From an uncultured Bacilli bacterium (GTDB lineage: Bacteria; Bacillota_I; Bacilli_A; RFN20; CAG-449), in NCBI GenBank assembly GCA_947626895.1, contig CANQTY010000001.1:66477-126135 (forward strand): 59,659 nucleotides of DNA, in the 5' to 3' direction. Under the pieces are notes generated by a model. It made no database searches and had not been told where the DNA came from. It worked only from the letters and a program-made list of their open reading frames with translations. Positions 49,948 through 59,586 of the stretch are shown piece after piece; the stretch's first letter is position 1; each line of letters opens with the position of its first letter. The position numbers and the translations under genes were made by a program.

Positions 49948-50841
49948 ATGAAATATATAACTTTACCCATTAGTGAAGAACAAAAAGATCAACTTATTTC
50001 CTTTTATGAAGATGAAAAAGTCGAGATAAAAGGGGATTATTTAATATTTTCCGCGAAACATGAGGATATCACTATTTTTATTTATTCTTCATCTAAAGGT
50101 TATAAGGTTGTTTATCAAGGTGAAAATCCCTTAAACGAAGCACAAATTTTCTTTAAAGAAGCAAGCCTAAATGAACCTAAAAAGAAAGAAAAGACATTGT
50201 TTTATGATTTATCTAATCAAATTGGAAGCGATGAAGTTGGAACAGGAGATTTTTTTGGTCCTTTAATTGTTACAGCATGTTATTTTAGTAGTCAAAATCA
50301 AGACTTAATAACTACATATAAAATTAATGACTCAAAAAAGTTAACAGATGAAATTATCTTAGAAACAATCCCTAAAATCGCACCCCATGTAACGTTTTCA
50401 CAATTTACTTTGCATCCTTTACAATACAATGAGCTCATTTTAAAAGGATGGAATATGAATCAAATCAAAGCTTTTTTGCATAACAAAGCTTTACTTTCTA
50501 TATCTAAGAAAGTGCATTGTAATAATGGCTTTATCGATCAATTTTGTTCACCTATGCAATATTTTTCATATATAAATAATGAAAAAGAAATCTATAAAGA
50601 TTTACTATTTTCCACGAAAGGAGAAAGTCATTATCCAAGCATTGCTATCGCCTCGATGATGGCTCGTTATTCTTTTCTAAAAGAAATGGAAAAAATGAAT
50701 GAAACGTATCAATTTTCTTTTCCTTTCGGTGCAGGAAAACGTGTTGATGAAGCTATCCAAGATTTTATTAACAAATATCATAAAGAAGAATTAACAAAAG
50801 TTGCTAAAATAAATTTTAAAAACTATAAAAATATAGATTAA
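49948..50841 (+). CDS. rnhC: ribonuclease HIII
   Basis: IGSDEVGTGDFFGPLIVTACYF, NDSKKLTDE, SIAIASMMARYSFL, PFGAGKRVD. Confidence 0.94.
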   Translation: MKYITLPISEEQKDQLISFYEDEKVEIKGDYLIFSAKHEDITIFIYSSSKGYKVVYQGENPLNEAQIFFKEASLNEPKKKEKTLFYDLSNQIGSDEVGTGDFFGPLIVTACYFSSQNQDLITTYKINDSKKLTDEIILETIPKIAPHVTFSQFTLHPLQYNELILKGWNMNQIKAFLHNKALLSISKKVHCNNGFIDQFCSPMQYFSYINNEKEIYKDLLFSTKGESHYPSIAIASMMARYSFLKEMEKMNETYQFSFPFGAGKRVDEAIQDFINKYHKEELTKVAKINFKNYKNID

Positions 50842-50860
50842 TTTAATACGTTTTTATATT

Positions 50861-51772
50861 TTATTGTTCTTTTAGAAGTTTTTGTACGCGTTTAAATTCA
50901 TTATCTACTTCACAAGTAAATTCTACTCTTTCCTTTGTTTTTGGATGAATAAAACTTAATAAATATGCGTGAAGCATCTGTCCTAAATTTGTTAAGGGTT
51001 GATGCTTATTTCCATAGATATTATCCCCAATAATAGGATGATGGATGTAAGCTAAATGAACGCGAATTTGATGAGTTCTTCCTGTTTCTAATTCACAAGA
51101 TACTAAAGTTGCATTTTTATATCTATCGATGACATGTACTCTAGTAGTAGAGTCTTTTCCATTTTTTAAATTCACCCCCATTTTTAGACGATTTTTTTCA
51201 TCTTTACCAATTGGAGCTTTAATGATGATATCATTATTTGGAATCACCCCTTCACATAGAGCGTAATATTTTCGATACATCGTTTTATCTTTTAATTGAT
51301 TCGATAAAAAGATATGCGCTTCATCATTTTTAGCTACGACAAGAAGTCCAGAAGTATCTTTATCGATACGATGGACAATTCCTGGACGTATCACTCCATT
51401 AATTGAAGATAATTTTGTTTTTTGATGCATCAAAGCATTTACTAAAGTACCTCCAGAAAAATGACCATTGCTAGGATGAACCACCATTCCGCGAGGTTTA
51501 TTAATCACCATTAAATCATCATCTTCATAGACGATATCTAAGGGAATGTCACTTTCTACGATTTCTAAAGGCGTTTCTTTTAAAGGTTCAAAATTGATTT
51601 CATCGCCATTTTTAAGGCGATATGAACATTTTGCAGTTTTGCCATTAACTAAAACATTGCCATTTTCAATGGCTTTTTGAATATAAGATCGAGAATGTTC
51701 TTTAATCATCATAACTAAATAAGCATCTAATCTTATATTATTATGTTCTTCATCAATAGAAAAAATAGACAT
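50861..51772 (-). CDS. rluD: RluD-family pseudouridine synthase
   Basis: S4 region; INKPRGMVVHPSNGHFSGTL-like, GIVHRIDKDTSGLLVVAKND, ETGRTHQIRVHLAYIHHPIIGDNIYG. Confidence 0.95.
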   Translation of the reverse strand: MSIFSIDEEHNNIRLDAYLVMMIKEHSRSYIQKAIENGNVLVNGKTAKCSYRLKNGDEINFEPLKETPLEIVESDIPLDIVYEDDDLMVINKPRGMVVHPSNGHFSGGTLVNALMHQKTKLSSINGVIRPGIVHRIDKDTSGLLVVAKNDEAHIFLSNQLKDKTMYRKYYALCEGVIPNNDIIIKAPIGKDEKNRLKMGVNLKNGKDSTTRVHVIDRYKNATLVSCELETGRTHQIRVHLAYIHHPIIGDNIYGNKHQPLTNLGQMLHAYLLSFIHPKTKERVEFTCEVDNEFKRVQKLLKEQ

Positions 51773-52473
51773 TATTCTTCTTCTTTCTTTTCACTAGTAT
51801 CTTCTTTTTTTGTACCGTTTTCATTATTTTCTTCTTTTACTTCATTATTTTCAGTAGGTTTTTCTTCTTCATTTTGAATATCGCTTTTAGTATTTTCTTC
51901 ATTACCTTCTTTTTCTTTATCTTCTTTTGCCTTTTCATCCATAAATAAACCTATGACGATAAAGACCATAGCGACAGTTAAACAACTATCAGCGAAATTA
52001 AATACAGGGAAATCTCCAATTAAGGGTAAATGGAAGTCTAAAAAATCGATGACACCAGGTTTTACTCCAATGACTTTTAAAAAGCGATCAATTAAATTAC
52101 CAATACACCCAGGAATGACTAAAAATAAGCCTATTCTCATGCATTTTCCCATTGTAAAGAAATGCTTAACAAAATAAAGAATAGCAATAATTGCACCTAA
52201 AATAGAACATAACATCAAAATAAATGTTCCTATATCAAATCCATTGACATTTAAGTCTCCAAGTAGACCAGAAAAGCCACCTGGATTATAGACTAAAGTA
52301 AAACGAAAGAACCCATCAATTACAGTAATTCTATGTGTTGGTTCATTAAGTAAGATGGCTTCCATAGTAAACTTTGTTACCATATCGATAACAAACAGGA
52401 TCACCATGATATAAAGATGATGTTTAAAAAAGAAGATGGTTCCTTTTTTTATAGCGTCAAGAAACTTATTCAT
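51772..52473 (-). CDS. lspA: signal peptidase II with acidic C-terminal tail
   Basis: VYNPGGFSGLL, GCIGNLIDRF, VFNFADSCLTV; ~55-aa E/K/N-rich tail. Confidence 0.92.
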   Translation of the reverse strand: MNKFLDAIKKGTIFFFKHHLYIMVILFVIDMVTKFTMEAILLNEPTHRITVIDGFFRFTLVYNPGGFSGLLGDLNVNGFDIGTFILMLCSILGAIIAILYFVKHFFTMGKCMRIGLFLVIPGCIGNLIDRFLKVIGVKPGVIDFLDFHLPLIGDFPVFNFADSCLTVAMVFIVIGLFMDEKAKEDKEKEGNEENTKSDIQNEEEKPTENNEVKEENNENGTKKEDTSEKKEEE

Positions 52474-55210
52474 GCTTTTTTAATTCCTCTTTACAACGTG
52501 CACAAACATGACTACCTTCATATTCTTCTAGAGTATCAAAGTATTGCCAGCATCGTTCACATTTCACCCCATTATGACGTTTTACATCGATAAGGAGGTG
52601 ATTATATTCTTGATGAGCCTCACCTAATTCACATTTAGAAACGATGAATAAAAGATTCATTTCTTCTTTAGTAAATCTCGCTAAAACTCTTTTTGCCATT
52701 TCGTCCTTTGGAGTAATGACAAGAGAGGCCTCTAAAGAGGAACCAATTAATGAAGTACTTCTTGCTTCTTCAAGAGCTTTCATCACATCATCTCGCACAG
52801 ACATGAATTCTTGATATTCTTTTAATAAAGCTTCATCTACTACTTCCTTCTTTGGCATATCTTCTAAAACGATATATTTTTCTTTATGTAAGGAAGGCAA
52901 ATATTGTTGAACTTCTTCCATAGTAAAGGCTAAAGTAGGTGCTAATAATAAAGATAATTCTCTTATAATCTTAAATAAGACTGTTTGGAATTCCTTACGA
53001 ATATGAGAATCTTCTCCATCACAATATAAAGGATCTTTAGCAATCGATAGATAAAATGCTGAAACATCTTGAGTTAAGAATGTTAAAATCTCTTGAATCA
53101 TATTTGCAAAATTATAATTATCATATTCTTTTAAGGCGATATTCTTCACTTCTTTTAAACGTTCAAGAATGTATAATGAATATCTAGAAAATTCAGTTAC
53201 ACTATCTTTATCTTCATCAAAATAGGAAGAGGAATTAGCCAAATTCGCTAACATAAATTTAAAGATATTACGGATTTTTCGATACGTATCTGCGCAAGTC
53301 TTAATAATGGAATCAGATATTCTAACATCGGCTTGATAATCAACCGTAGCAACATAAAGTCTTAAAATATCTGCGCCATATTGACTAATAACTTTATTTG
53401 GATCAATGCCGTTTCCTAAAGATTTAGACATTTTATTGCCATTTCCATCTAAAACAAAGCCATGACTTACAACACAATCATAAGGTGCCACGCCTTCAGT
53501 AGCAACTGAGACAATTAAAGAAGCATTAAACCAACCACGATATTGATCACAGCCTTCTAAATATAAATCTGCAGGATATTTTAATCCACGTTCAATTAAC
53601 ACAGAACGAGAGGAAGAACCGCTATCAAACCAAACATCCATAATATCCATTTCTTTTCTAAATGGAGCTAAATCTTTATGCGATTCAATATATCCTTCTG
53701 GTAATAAGAAGTCGACATCTTTTGCAAACCAGATATCGCTACCATATTCGCCAATTAAATCTTCAATATGATCAAAGATTTCTTTTTCCATTAAAGGATT
53801 TCCGTTTTTATCATAGATAATTGGTAAAGGTACACCCCAAGCTCTTTGTCGAGAAATACACCAATCCTCACGATCTTTAATCATATTATGCATACGAATT
53901 TGTCCCCATTCTGGAACCCACTTAACACGATCAATTTCTTTTAGTAATACATCTCGGATTGCATCAATTGAACAGAACCATTGAGGTGTTGCTCTAAAGA
54001 TGACAGGTTTTTTTGTTCTCCAGTCGTGGGGATAAGAGTGTACGATTTCATTTCTTCCAAGTAAAGCATGCACTTCTTCAAGCATTACAAGCACTTCTTC
54101 ATTTGCTTTTTCATAGAACAAACCTTTAAGTCTATCCCCAGTTGTTTCATCCATGAAGCCATGTTCATCCACTGGACAATAAGGTTCTAAATGGTATTTT
54201 TTACCAACTTTATAGTCATCTTCACCATGTCCAGGCGCGGTATGAACACATCCTGTACCTGCATCGCTAGTGACATGATCACCTAAAATAATCACAGATT
54301 CACGATCATATAAAGGATGTTTTGTTGTGATATATTCAAGTTCTTTTCCCATGAAGGTCTTGATTAATTCGACTTTTTCTAAATGAAGTTCATCATGTAA
54401 AGTTTCTTTTAAGGAAGTTAAAAATACGAGTCTTCCTTTATCTGTATCAAATAAACCATATTCTAAATCAGGATTTAAACAAATCGCTAAATTTGCAGGG
54501 ATTGTCCAAGGGGTCGTTGTCCAAATGACAAAAGCATCATCTTTCGTTAAGATTCCTTTTCCATCTAAAACATCAAATTTAACATAGATGGTCGTAGCTT
54601 TGACATCTTGATATTCAATTTCTGCCTCGGCAAGCGCGGATTCACTCGAGGGAGACCAATAAACTGGTTTTAATCCCTTAAAGATATAACCTTTTAAAGC
54701 CATTTCTTTAAAGACATGAATTTGTCCTTTTTCAAATTTTTTATCTAAAGTAACATAACGATTATCAAAATCAGCAAGAATTCCTAAACGTTTGACTTGA
54801 TTCATTTGACGCTCGACTTGTTTTTTTGCATATTCTTCACATTTTTTACGAAAATCGATTAATGGGGTCGTTTTTCGATTCACTCCAGATTTTGTAACCG
54901 CGGTTTCAATGGGTAAACCATGGGTATCCCAACCTGGAATAAAAGGAGTATAAAATCCATTCATCGCTTTATAACGAATCACGATATCCTTTAAGATACG
55001 ATTTAACATATGTCCACAATGCATATCTCCATTTGCATAGGGAGGACCATCGTGTAACATGAAACAAGGATCTTTTTCATGTTTTTTCATCAAGAGATGA
55101 TAGACATCATCTTGATACCATTTTTCTAACATCTTTGGTTCTTTTTGGGCTAGATTCCCTCGCATTTCAAAATCCGTTTTGCCCATCAATAAAGTCTTGT
55201 TAACTTCCAT
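52466..55210 (-). CDS. ileS: isoleucyl-tRNA synthetase
   Basis: HDGPPYANGDMHCGH, DCVVSHGFVLDGNGNKMSKSLGN, C-terminal Zn-binding CERCWQYF...CARC. Confidence 0.98.
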   Translation of the reverse strand: MEVNKTLLMGKTDFEMRGNLAQKEPKMLEKWYQDDVYHLLMKKHEKDPCFMLHDGPPYANGDMHCGHMLNRILKDIVIRYKAMNGFYTPFIPGWDTHGLPIETAVTKSGVNRKTTPLIDFRKKCEEYAKKQVERQMNQVKRLGILADFDNRYVTLDKKFEKGQIHVFKEMALKGYIFKGLKPVYWSPSSESALAEAEIEYQDVKATTIYVKFDVLDGKGILTKDDAFVIWTTTPWTIPANLAICLNPDLEYGLFDTDKGRLVFLTSLKETLHDELHLEKVELIKTFMGKELEYITTKHPLYDRESVIILGDHVTSDAGTGCVHTAPGHGEDDYKVGKKYHLEPYCPVDEHGFMDETTGDRLKGLFYEKANEEVLVMLEEVHALLGRNEIVHSYPHDWRTKKPVIFRATPQWFCSIDAIRDVLLKEIDRVKWVPEWGQIRMHNMIKDREDWCISRQRAWGVPLPIIYDKNGNPLMEKEIFDHIEDLIGEYGSDIWFAKDVDFLLPEGYIESHKDLAPFRKEMDIMDVWFDSGSSSRSVLIERGLKYPADLYLEGCDQYRGWFNASLIVSVATEGVAPYDCVVSHGFVLDGNGNKMSKSLGNGIDPNKVISQYGADILRLYVATVDYQADVRISDSIIKTCADTYRKIRNIFKFMLANLANSSSYFDEDKDSVTEFSRYSLYILERLKEVKNIALKEYDNYNFANMIQEILTFLTQDVSAFYLSIAKDPLYCDGEDSHIRKEFQTVLFKIIRELSLLLAPTLAFTMEEVQQYLPSLHKEKYIVLEDMPKKEVVDEALLKEYQEFMSVRDDVMKALEEARSTSLIGSSLEASLVITPKDEMAKRVLARFTKEEMNLLFIVSKCELGEAHQEYNHLLIDVKRHNGVKCERCWQYFDTLEEYEGSHVCARCKEELKKHE

Positions 55211-55223
55211 CTTGACCTCCTAA

Positions 55224-55455
55224 ATAAAATAAAACGTCCTATCTAAGGACGCCAAATGACGCGGTACCACCTCAGTTCCTAATTACTTAGGCTCTTCATT
55301 TACCTTTAACGCATGTTCACGGAAAAGAATACTATTGTTCCTCTTTCCAGCTCCAGAAGGATAAGTTTCTATCTTTTCTTTATCTTTTTTCACCAAGCAA
55401 AGACTCTCTATGAAAGATTCGATAGGCTTCTGTTTCTTTCATCGCCATTAGCTTG
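55224..55455 (-). promoter_or_regulatory. T-box leader controlling ileS
   Basis: Minus: GGCGATGAAAGAA...AGAGAGTC...TTGGTG...TTATCCTTCTGGAGC...GAGGTGGTACCGCGTC, then terminator GCGTCCTTAGATAGGACGTTTTATTTT. ATC at 55360-55362 is the likely Ile specifier. Confidence 0.93.
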
Positions 55456-55573
55456 ATTATTACATAAATTTTTAACGCTTTCAATTTATTGAAGCATAAT
55501 TTGCATTTTTAAAATGAACTTGATAGAATAAGGAAGTAAAAATAATGTCGAAAATCGACAAATAAAGGGGAGA

Positions 55574-56410
55574 ATGTTTATGAATTACGTACTTTATAAT
55601 TCCAAAGCGAATAACCAAATTAAAAATGAAAAGCTCGAAGAATACAAAGCAAAAGGAGCAAAAGTCTTAGATGTCACAGAATTAGATTATCGTGAATTCT
55701 TTAAAAATCTATCAGAAGGTGAAGAAGTCTATCTTTTTGGAGGAGATGGTACCATCAACTATTTAGCAAATGCCATGGATGGTGAGGAAATTGAAAATAA
55801 TATCTATTTAATTCCATCTGGCACAGGAAATGATTTCTTTAATGATGTTGTAAGTGATCCAAATGTAGAAAAAATCTTATTAAATCCTTATTTAAAGAAT
55901 TTACCAACCGTTGAAGTCAATGGCATCAAACGTAAATTCATCAATGGTATTGGTTTTGGTATTGATGGTTATTGTTGTGAAGTCGGTGATGAATTAAGAG
56001 CTAAATCCGATAAACCAGTCAATTATACAAGTATTGCTATTAAAGGTTTACTTTTCCATTTCAAACCAAGAAATGCTGTGATAACAATCGATGGAGAAAC
56101 CTATGAATATAAACATTGTTGGTTAGTTCCCTCTATGGAGGGGCGGTTCTATGGTGGAGGTATGATGGTCGCTCCAAGTCAAGATCGAAAAGAAAAAGGT
56201 GTTGTTACCGTCGTAGTTTATATGACTAAATCTAAATTAAAAGCCTTAATGACTTTCCCTTCCATCTTTAAAGGAGAACACGTCAAAAAAGAAAAAATGG
56301 TTAAAATCTTTAAAGGAAAAGAAATTACTGTTACCTTTGATAAACCAACCGCTTTACAAATTGATGGGGATACAGTGAAAAACGTAACCACCTATAAAGT
56401 ACATGCATAA
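55574..56410 (+). CDS. diacylglycerol/lipid kinase family protein
   Basis: VYLFGGDGTINYLANAM, IPSGTGNDFFND, NGIGFGIDGYCCEVG, GGGMMVAPSQDRKEKGVVTVVV. Confidence 0.92.
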   Translation: MFMNYVLYNSKANNQIKNEKLEEYKAKGAKVLDVTELDYREFFKNLSEGEEVYLFGGDGTINYLANAMDGEEIENNIYLIPSGTGNDFFNDVVSDPNVEKILLNPYLKNLPTVEVNGIKRKFINGIGFGIDGYCCEVGDELRAKSDKPVNYTSIAIKGLLFHFKPRNAVITIDGETYEYKHCWLVPSMEGRFYGGGMMVAPSQDRKEKGVVTVVVYMTKSKLKALMTFPSIFKGEHVKKEKMVKIFKGKEITVTFDKPTALQIDGDTVKNVTTYKVHA

Positions 56411-56412
56411 AA

Positions 56413-57231
56413 ATGGTTAAAATTGTCTTATTACTCATTACTTTCGCGATATCAATATTTGAATGTTTTATTACCCCAGTAAATGAAATCTATTTTCAAA
56501 TATTGCTCTTTTTAGCCTATAGTATTGCTAATTTATTATTGATTATCATTCTCTTTTTTATCATTTCCTTTATCATTGGTTTACCTATCAATACTAAAAA
56601 AGAGAATCATCACTATAATAAGTTTTATCGTCATGTTTTAGTTTTAGCAACAAGAATATGTCTATCCTTATTTAGTGTGAAAGTCACCAAAAAAGTATTA
56701 GAAAAAATTCCTCAAGATACAAACTTTTTGCTTACCTTTAATCATCGATCAAATTTAGATTCGATGATTATCGATGTAATTTTAAAAGATATCCCCTTAG
56801 TATTTATAGCTAAAAAATCACTATTTAAAATTCCTTTCTTTGGAAAAATGCTCCATGCAATTGGCTATATTAAATTAGATCGAAGCCATCTTCGCCAAGA
56901 ATATATCGCCATTTGTGATGGTATTGATTTATTAAATAGTAACGAGTGTTCCATTGGTATATCTCCTGAAGGAACTAGAAACTTTACTGAAGAAAAACTT
57001 CTTCCTTTTAAAGCAGGTTGTTTCCGTTTAGCAACCAAGAGTAAAAAGCCAATTGTTGTTACTATATTAAAAAATACAAAAGAAATTAAAAAACATCTAT
57101 TAATCAAAAGACACAAGGTTTCTTTTGAGGTTTTAGATGTTTTATATTTTGAAGATTATAAAGATTTAAATAATTATGAAATTGCTGACAAAGTTCAAGA
57201 AATTATGCTCAAATCTTTAAATGAAGATTAA
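56413..57231 (+). CDS. plsC: 1-acyl-sn-glycerol-3-phosphate acyltransferase
   Basis: LTFNHRSNLDSMII (HX4D), FIAKKSLFKIPFFGKMLHAIGYIKLDR, ISPEGTRN. Confidence 0.93.
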   Translation: MVKIVLLLITFAISIFECFITPVNEIYFQILLFLAYSIANLLLIIILFFIISFIIGLPINTKKENHHYNKFYRHVLVLATRICLSLFSVKVTKKVLEKIPQDTNFLLTFNHRSNLDSMIIDVILKDIPLVFIAKKSLFKIPFFGKMLHAIGYIKLDRSHLRQEYIAICDGIDLLNSNECSIGISPEGTRNFTEEKLLPFKAGCFRLATKSKKPIVVTILKNTKEIKKHLLIKRHKVSFEVLDVLYFEDYKDLNNYEIADKVQEIMLKSLNED

Positions 57232-58259
57232 ATTTTCTTTCTTGGAATACCATCTACAATTTCCCAACTATCCCTATAATAAGTAGGGATTTTTATATTG
57301 TTATATGCTTCATTCCAGTTCATATCATATCCTTTTGTATCCTCTTCTTTCCTATCTACATATATAGTAATGTCTTTTAAGTCATAAAAAGCATAATTTT
57401 CTATATAGTCTACTTTTGAAGGAATGATAATCCATTTTAAAGAAAAACATGAGGCAAAAGCAAAATCATGAATGATTTCTATTTCACTAGGAAGCATAAT
57501 CTTTTCTAAAGAAGAACAATCTCCAAGTAATGTTGATGGAATTGATTTTAAATTCTTTGGTAATGTAATCTTTTTTAATTTACTACAATGATCAAAAACA
57601 AGTTGACCTAAAGATGTATCATCATTTAAAAAGGTAACTTCTTTTAATGAAGAACAATTTTTAAATGCCCCGTAAGCTACTTCATTAATACTTTTAGGAG
57701 TACTTATTTTTGTAAGACTACTACAATTTAAGAAAGCATATGAAGCTATTTTACTTACAGGATATTTTTTATTTTCAACTTCAATAAAACTAGGAATTTT
57801 AAAATCTTTTTCTTTTCCTAAATATAAAGTTAAAATTGCTTCTTGATCTTGATAAACATAATAGGCATCATCTTGAATCCATAATTTTTGATTGTCATTC
57901 CTTAAATAATAAAATCCTATCGAGGCATTGGTCCAATACTCATTCCATTCCGCTCGAAAATAATCATATTGATCATCAATATAGACATGAAGATGCTCAT
58001 CTAAATCAAGAAAGATTGCCCAATGTTCCATATATTGATATCCATGAGGAATCATAAGAGCTTTTAAAGAAGGATGAATAAATGCATTTGATTTAATACC
58101 TAAAATAGGATAAGTAATCCCTTCGATTTCAATGGATATAGGTAAAGATAAAACTAAAGCATTACCGATATATTTTTCAATCATTGCACCTTTTTCATCA
58201 TATAGATAAACTAAGCCATTTTTATCTTCATATCTTCTTTTTTCATCCATGTAGCTCAC
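57228..58259 (-). CDS. BspA-type leucine-rich repeat (LRR_5) protein, no signal peptide
   Basis: Repeats such as YAFLNCSSLTKISTPKSINEVAYGAFKNCSSLKEVTF... and FAFASCFSLKWIIIPSKVDYIENYAFY. Confidence 0.85.
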   Translation of the reverse strand: MSYMDEKRRYEDKNGLVYLYDEKGAMIEKYIGNALVLSLPISIEIEGITYPILGIKSNAFIHPSLKALMIPHGYQYMEHWAIFLDLDEHLHVYIDDQYDYFRAEWNEYWTNASIGFYYLRNDNQKLWIQDDAYYVYQDQEAILTLYLGKEKDFKIPSFIEVENKKYPVSKIASYAFLNCSSLTKISTPKSINEVAYGAFKNCSSLKEVTFLNDDTSLGQLVFDHCSKLKKITLPKNLKSIPSTLLGDCSSLEKIMLPSEIEIIHDFAFASCFSLKWIIIPSKVDYIENYAFYDLKDITIYVDRKEEDTKGYDMNWNEAYNNIKIPTYYRDSWEIVDGIPRKKI

Positions 58260-58388
58260 CTCAAAAAATCGTCTAAATATATTTTAATCAATATCCATCT
58301 TTATTTATATATTCTTATTTATCTTTTTGCATTTTAAGTTGTAATCTACTCCACTTTAGTCATGGATTGCGACTATATTGATGTTCTT

Positions 58389-58601
58389 CTATTCGTCTTT
58401 AGGAGTTTTTAACCATTTTTCCTTCGTTTTTAAATAATGCTGATAAAACGGAGAATCTTTGGTTAAGATGCCTGCTACCATTTTCCCCACGGATTCAGTA
58501 TCGTATTCTGCAATAGGTAAACCACGTTTCATAAGTACTTCATCTAGAGGGCTTATCCAAGTACGTGCCTTAGGTGTCTCAGCTTTTTTCTTTTCTGTCA
58601 T
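58389..58601 (-). CDS. unknown ~70-aa protein, tandem copy 1
   Basis: MTEKKKAETPKARTWISPLDEVLMKRGLPIAEYDTESVGKMVAGILTKDSPFYQHYLKTKEKWLKTPKDE; AAGGAG upstream of the inner ATG. Confidence 0.75.
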   Translation of the reverse strand: MTEKKKAETPKARTWISPLDEVLMKRGLPIAEYDTESVGKMVAGILTKDSPFYQHYLKTKEKWLKTPKDE

Positions 58602-58711
58602 ATTTAAAATCTCCTTATTCATTTTTATTTGTATATTCTTATTTGTCTTTTTGCATTTTCAATAGTAGCCTTCTCCATTTTAGTCATGAATACGACTATA
58701 TTGATGTTCTT

Positions 58712-58924
58712 CTATTCGTCTTTAGGATTTTTTAACAATTCCTCCTTCGTTTTCAAATAATGCTGATAAAATGGTGAATCTTTAGTTAAGATACCCGCTA
58801 CTATTGTTCCAGGCTTTCTTATCCCATATGTCGAGATAGGTAAGCCCAGCCTCATAAGTGCTTCGTCTAGTTGACTTATCCAAGTACGTGCCTTAGGTGT
58901 TTCAGTTTTTTTCTTTTTAGCCAT
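58712..58924 (-). CDS. unknown ~70-aa protein, tandem copy 2
   Basis: MAKKKKTETPKARTWISQLDEALMRLGLPISTYGIRKPGTIVAGILTKDSPFYQHYLKTKEELLKNPKDE; same SD and length. Confidence 0.75.
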   Translation of the reverse strand: MAKKKKTETPKARTWISQLDEALMRLGLPISTYGIRKPGTIVAGILTKDSPFYQHYLKTKEELLKNPKDE

Positions 58925-59034
58925 ATTTAAAATCTCCTTATTCATTTTTATTTGTATATTCTTATTTGTCTTTTTGCATTTTCAATAGTAGTCTTCTCCA
59001 TTTTAGTCATGAATACGACTATATTGATGTTCTT

Positions 59035-59247
59035 CTATTCGTCTTTAGGATTTTTTAACAATTCCTCCTTCGTTTTCAAATAATGCTGATAACATGGAGA
59101 ATCTTTGGTTAATACGCCCGCTACCATTTTCCCCACGGATTCCGTGTCGTATTTCGAGAGAGGCAAGCCAAGACTCATTAGTGCTTCGTCTAGTTGACTT
59201 ATCCATGTACGTATACTAGATGTCTCAGTATTTTTCTTTTTTTCCAT
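59035..59247 (-). CDS. unknown 70-aa protein, tandem copy 3
   Basis: MEKKKNTETSSIRTWISQLDEALMSLGLPLSKYDTESVGKMVAGVLTKDSPCYQHYLKTKEELLKNPKDE. Confidence 0.75.
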   Translation of the reverse strand: MEKKKNTETSSIRTWISQLDEALMSLGLPLSKYDTESVGKMVAGVLTKDSPCYQHYLKTKEELLKNPKDE

Positions 59248-59479
59248 ATTTAAAAAATCTCCTTATGTTTTGATGAGGCATTATTACGCCTTTTCTTCAT
59301 CAAAATAGAAATACTGAGGGGGATATTTCTTACACTTATAGTATAAATTGAAAGTTTTCATTTTTGCAAGAAAAATTTTTATTTCATTATTATAAAAAAA
59401 GTTTTTGATGCTCACCCAAAAAATCGCACCATTTTTATTTTCAAAAAATTTTTTACACGCATTTTTACACGCATCAAAT

Positions 59480-59500
59480 AAAAAAAGCCTATTTCTAGGC
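59480..59500 (-). terminator. terminator 3' of tRNA-His-like sequence
   Basis: GCCTA-GAAA-TAGGC followed by TTTTTTT on the minus strand. Confidence 0.75.
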
Positions 59501-59515
59501 GATATCAACTAAGCT

Positions 59516-59586
59516 GGGGCGATTGATCAGAATCGAACTGACGCGTGTCTGGTTCACAGCCAGATGTGTTAACCACTTCACCACCC
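59516..59586 (-). tRNA. tRNA-His(GTG)-like sequence lacking a pairing 5' acceptor strand (probable 3' remnant)
   Basis: GGGTGGTGAAGTGGTTAACACATCTGGCTGTGAACCAGACACGCGTCAGTTCGATTCTGATCAATCGCCCCA: D, anticodon and T arms and CCA intact; 5' flank AAACGGG does not pair with CAATCGC. Confidence 0.75.

Larger units (their letters stand above)
58300..59250. repeat. tandem repeat array, three ~323-bp units each with a small gene
   Basis: Stop codons at 58389, 58712 and 59035 (exact 323-bp period); flanks such as TATATTCTTATTTGTCTTTTTGCATTTTCAATAGTAG...ATACGACTATATTGATGTTCTTCTATTCGTCTTTAGGA recur. Confidence 0.92.

Noticed and set aside
58300-59250. CRISPR array
   Set aside because: Repeat unit is 323 bp and contains ORFs with SD sequences; no short repeats with unique spacers.
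59284-59508. 74-aa minus ORF
   Set aside because: Starts in the terminator/3' flank of tRNA-His and spans AT-rich non-coding sequence; no SD or domain.
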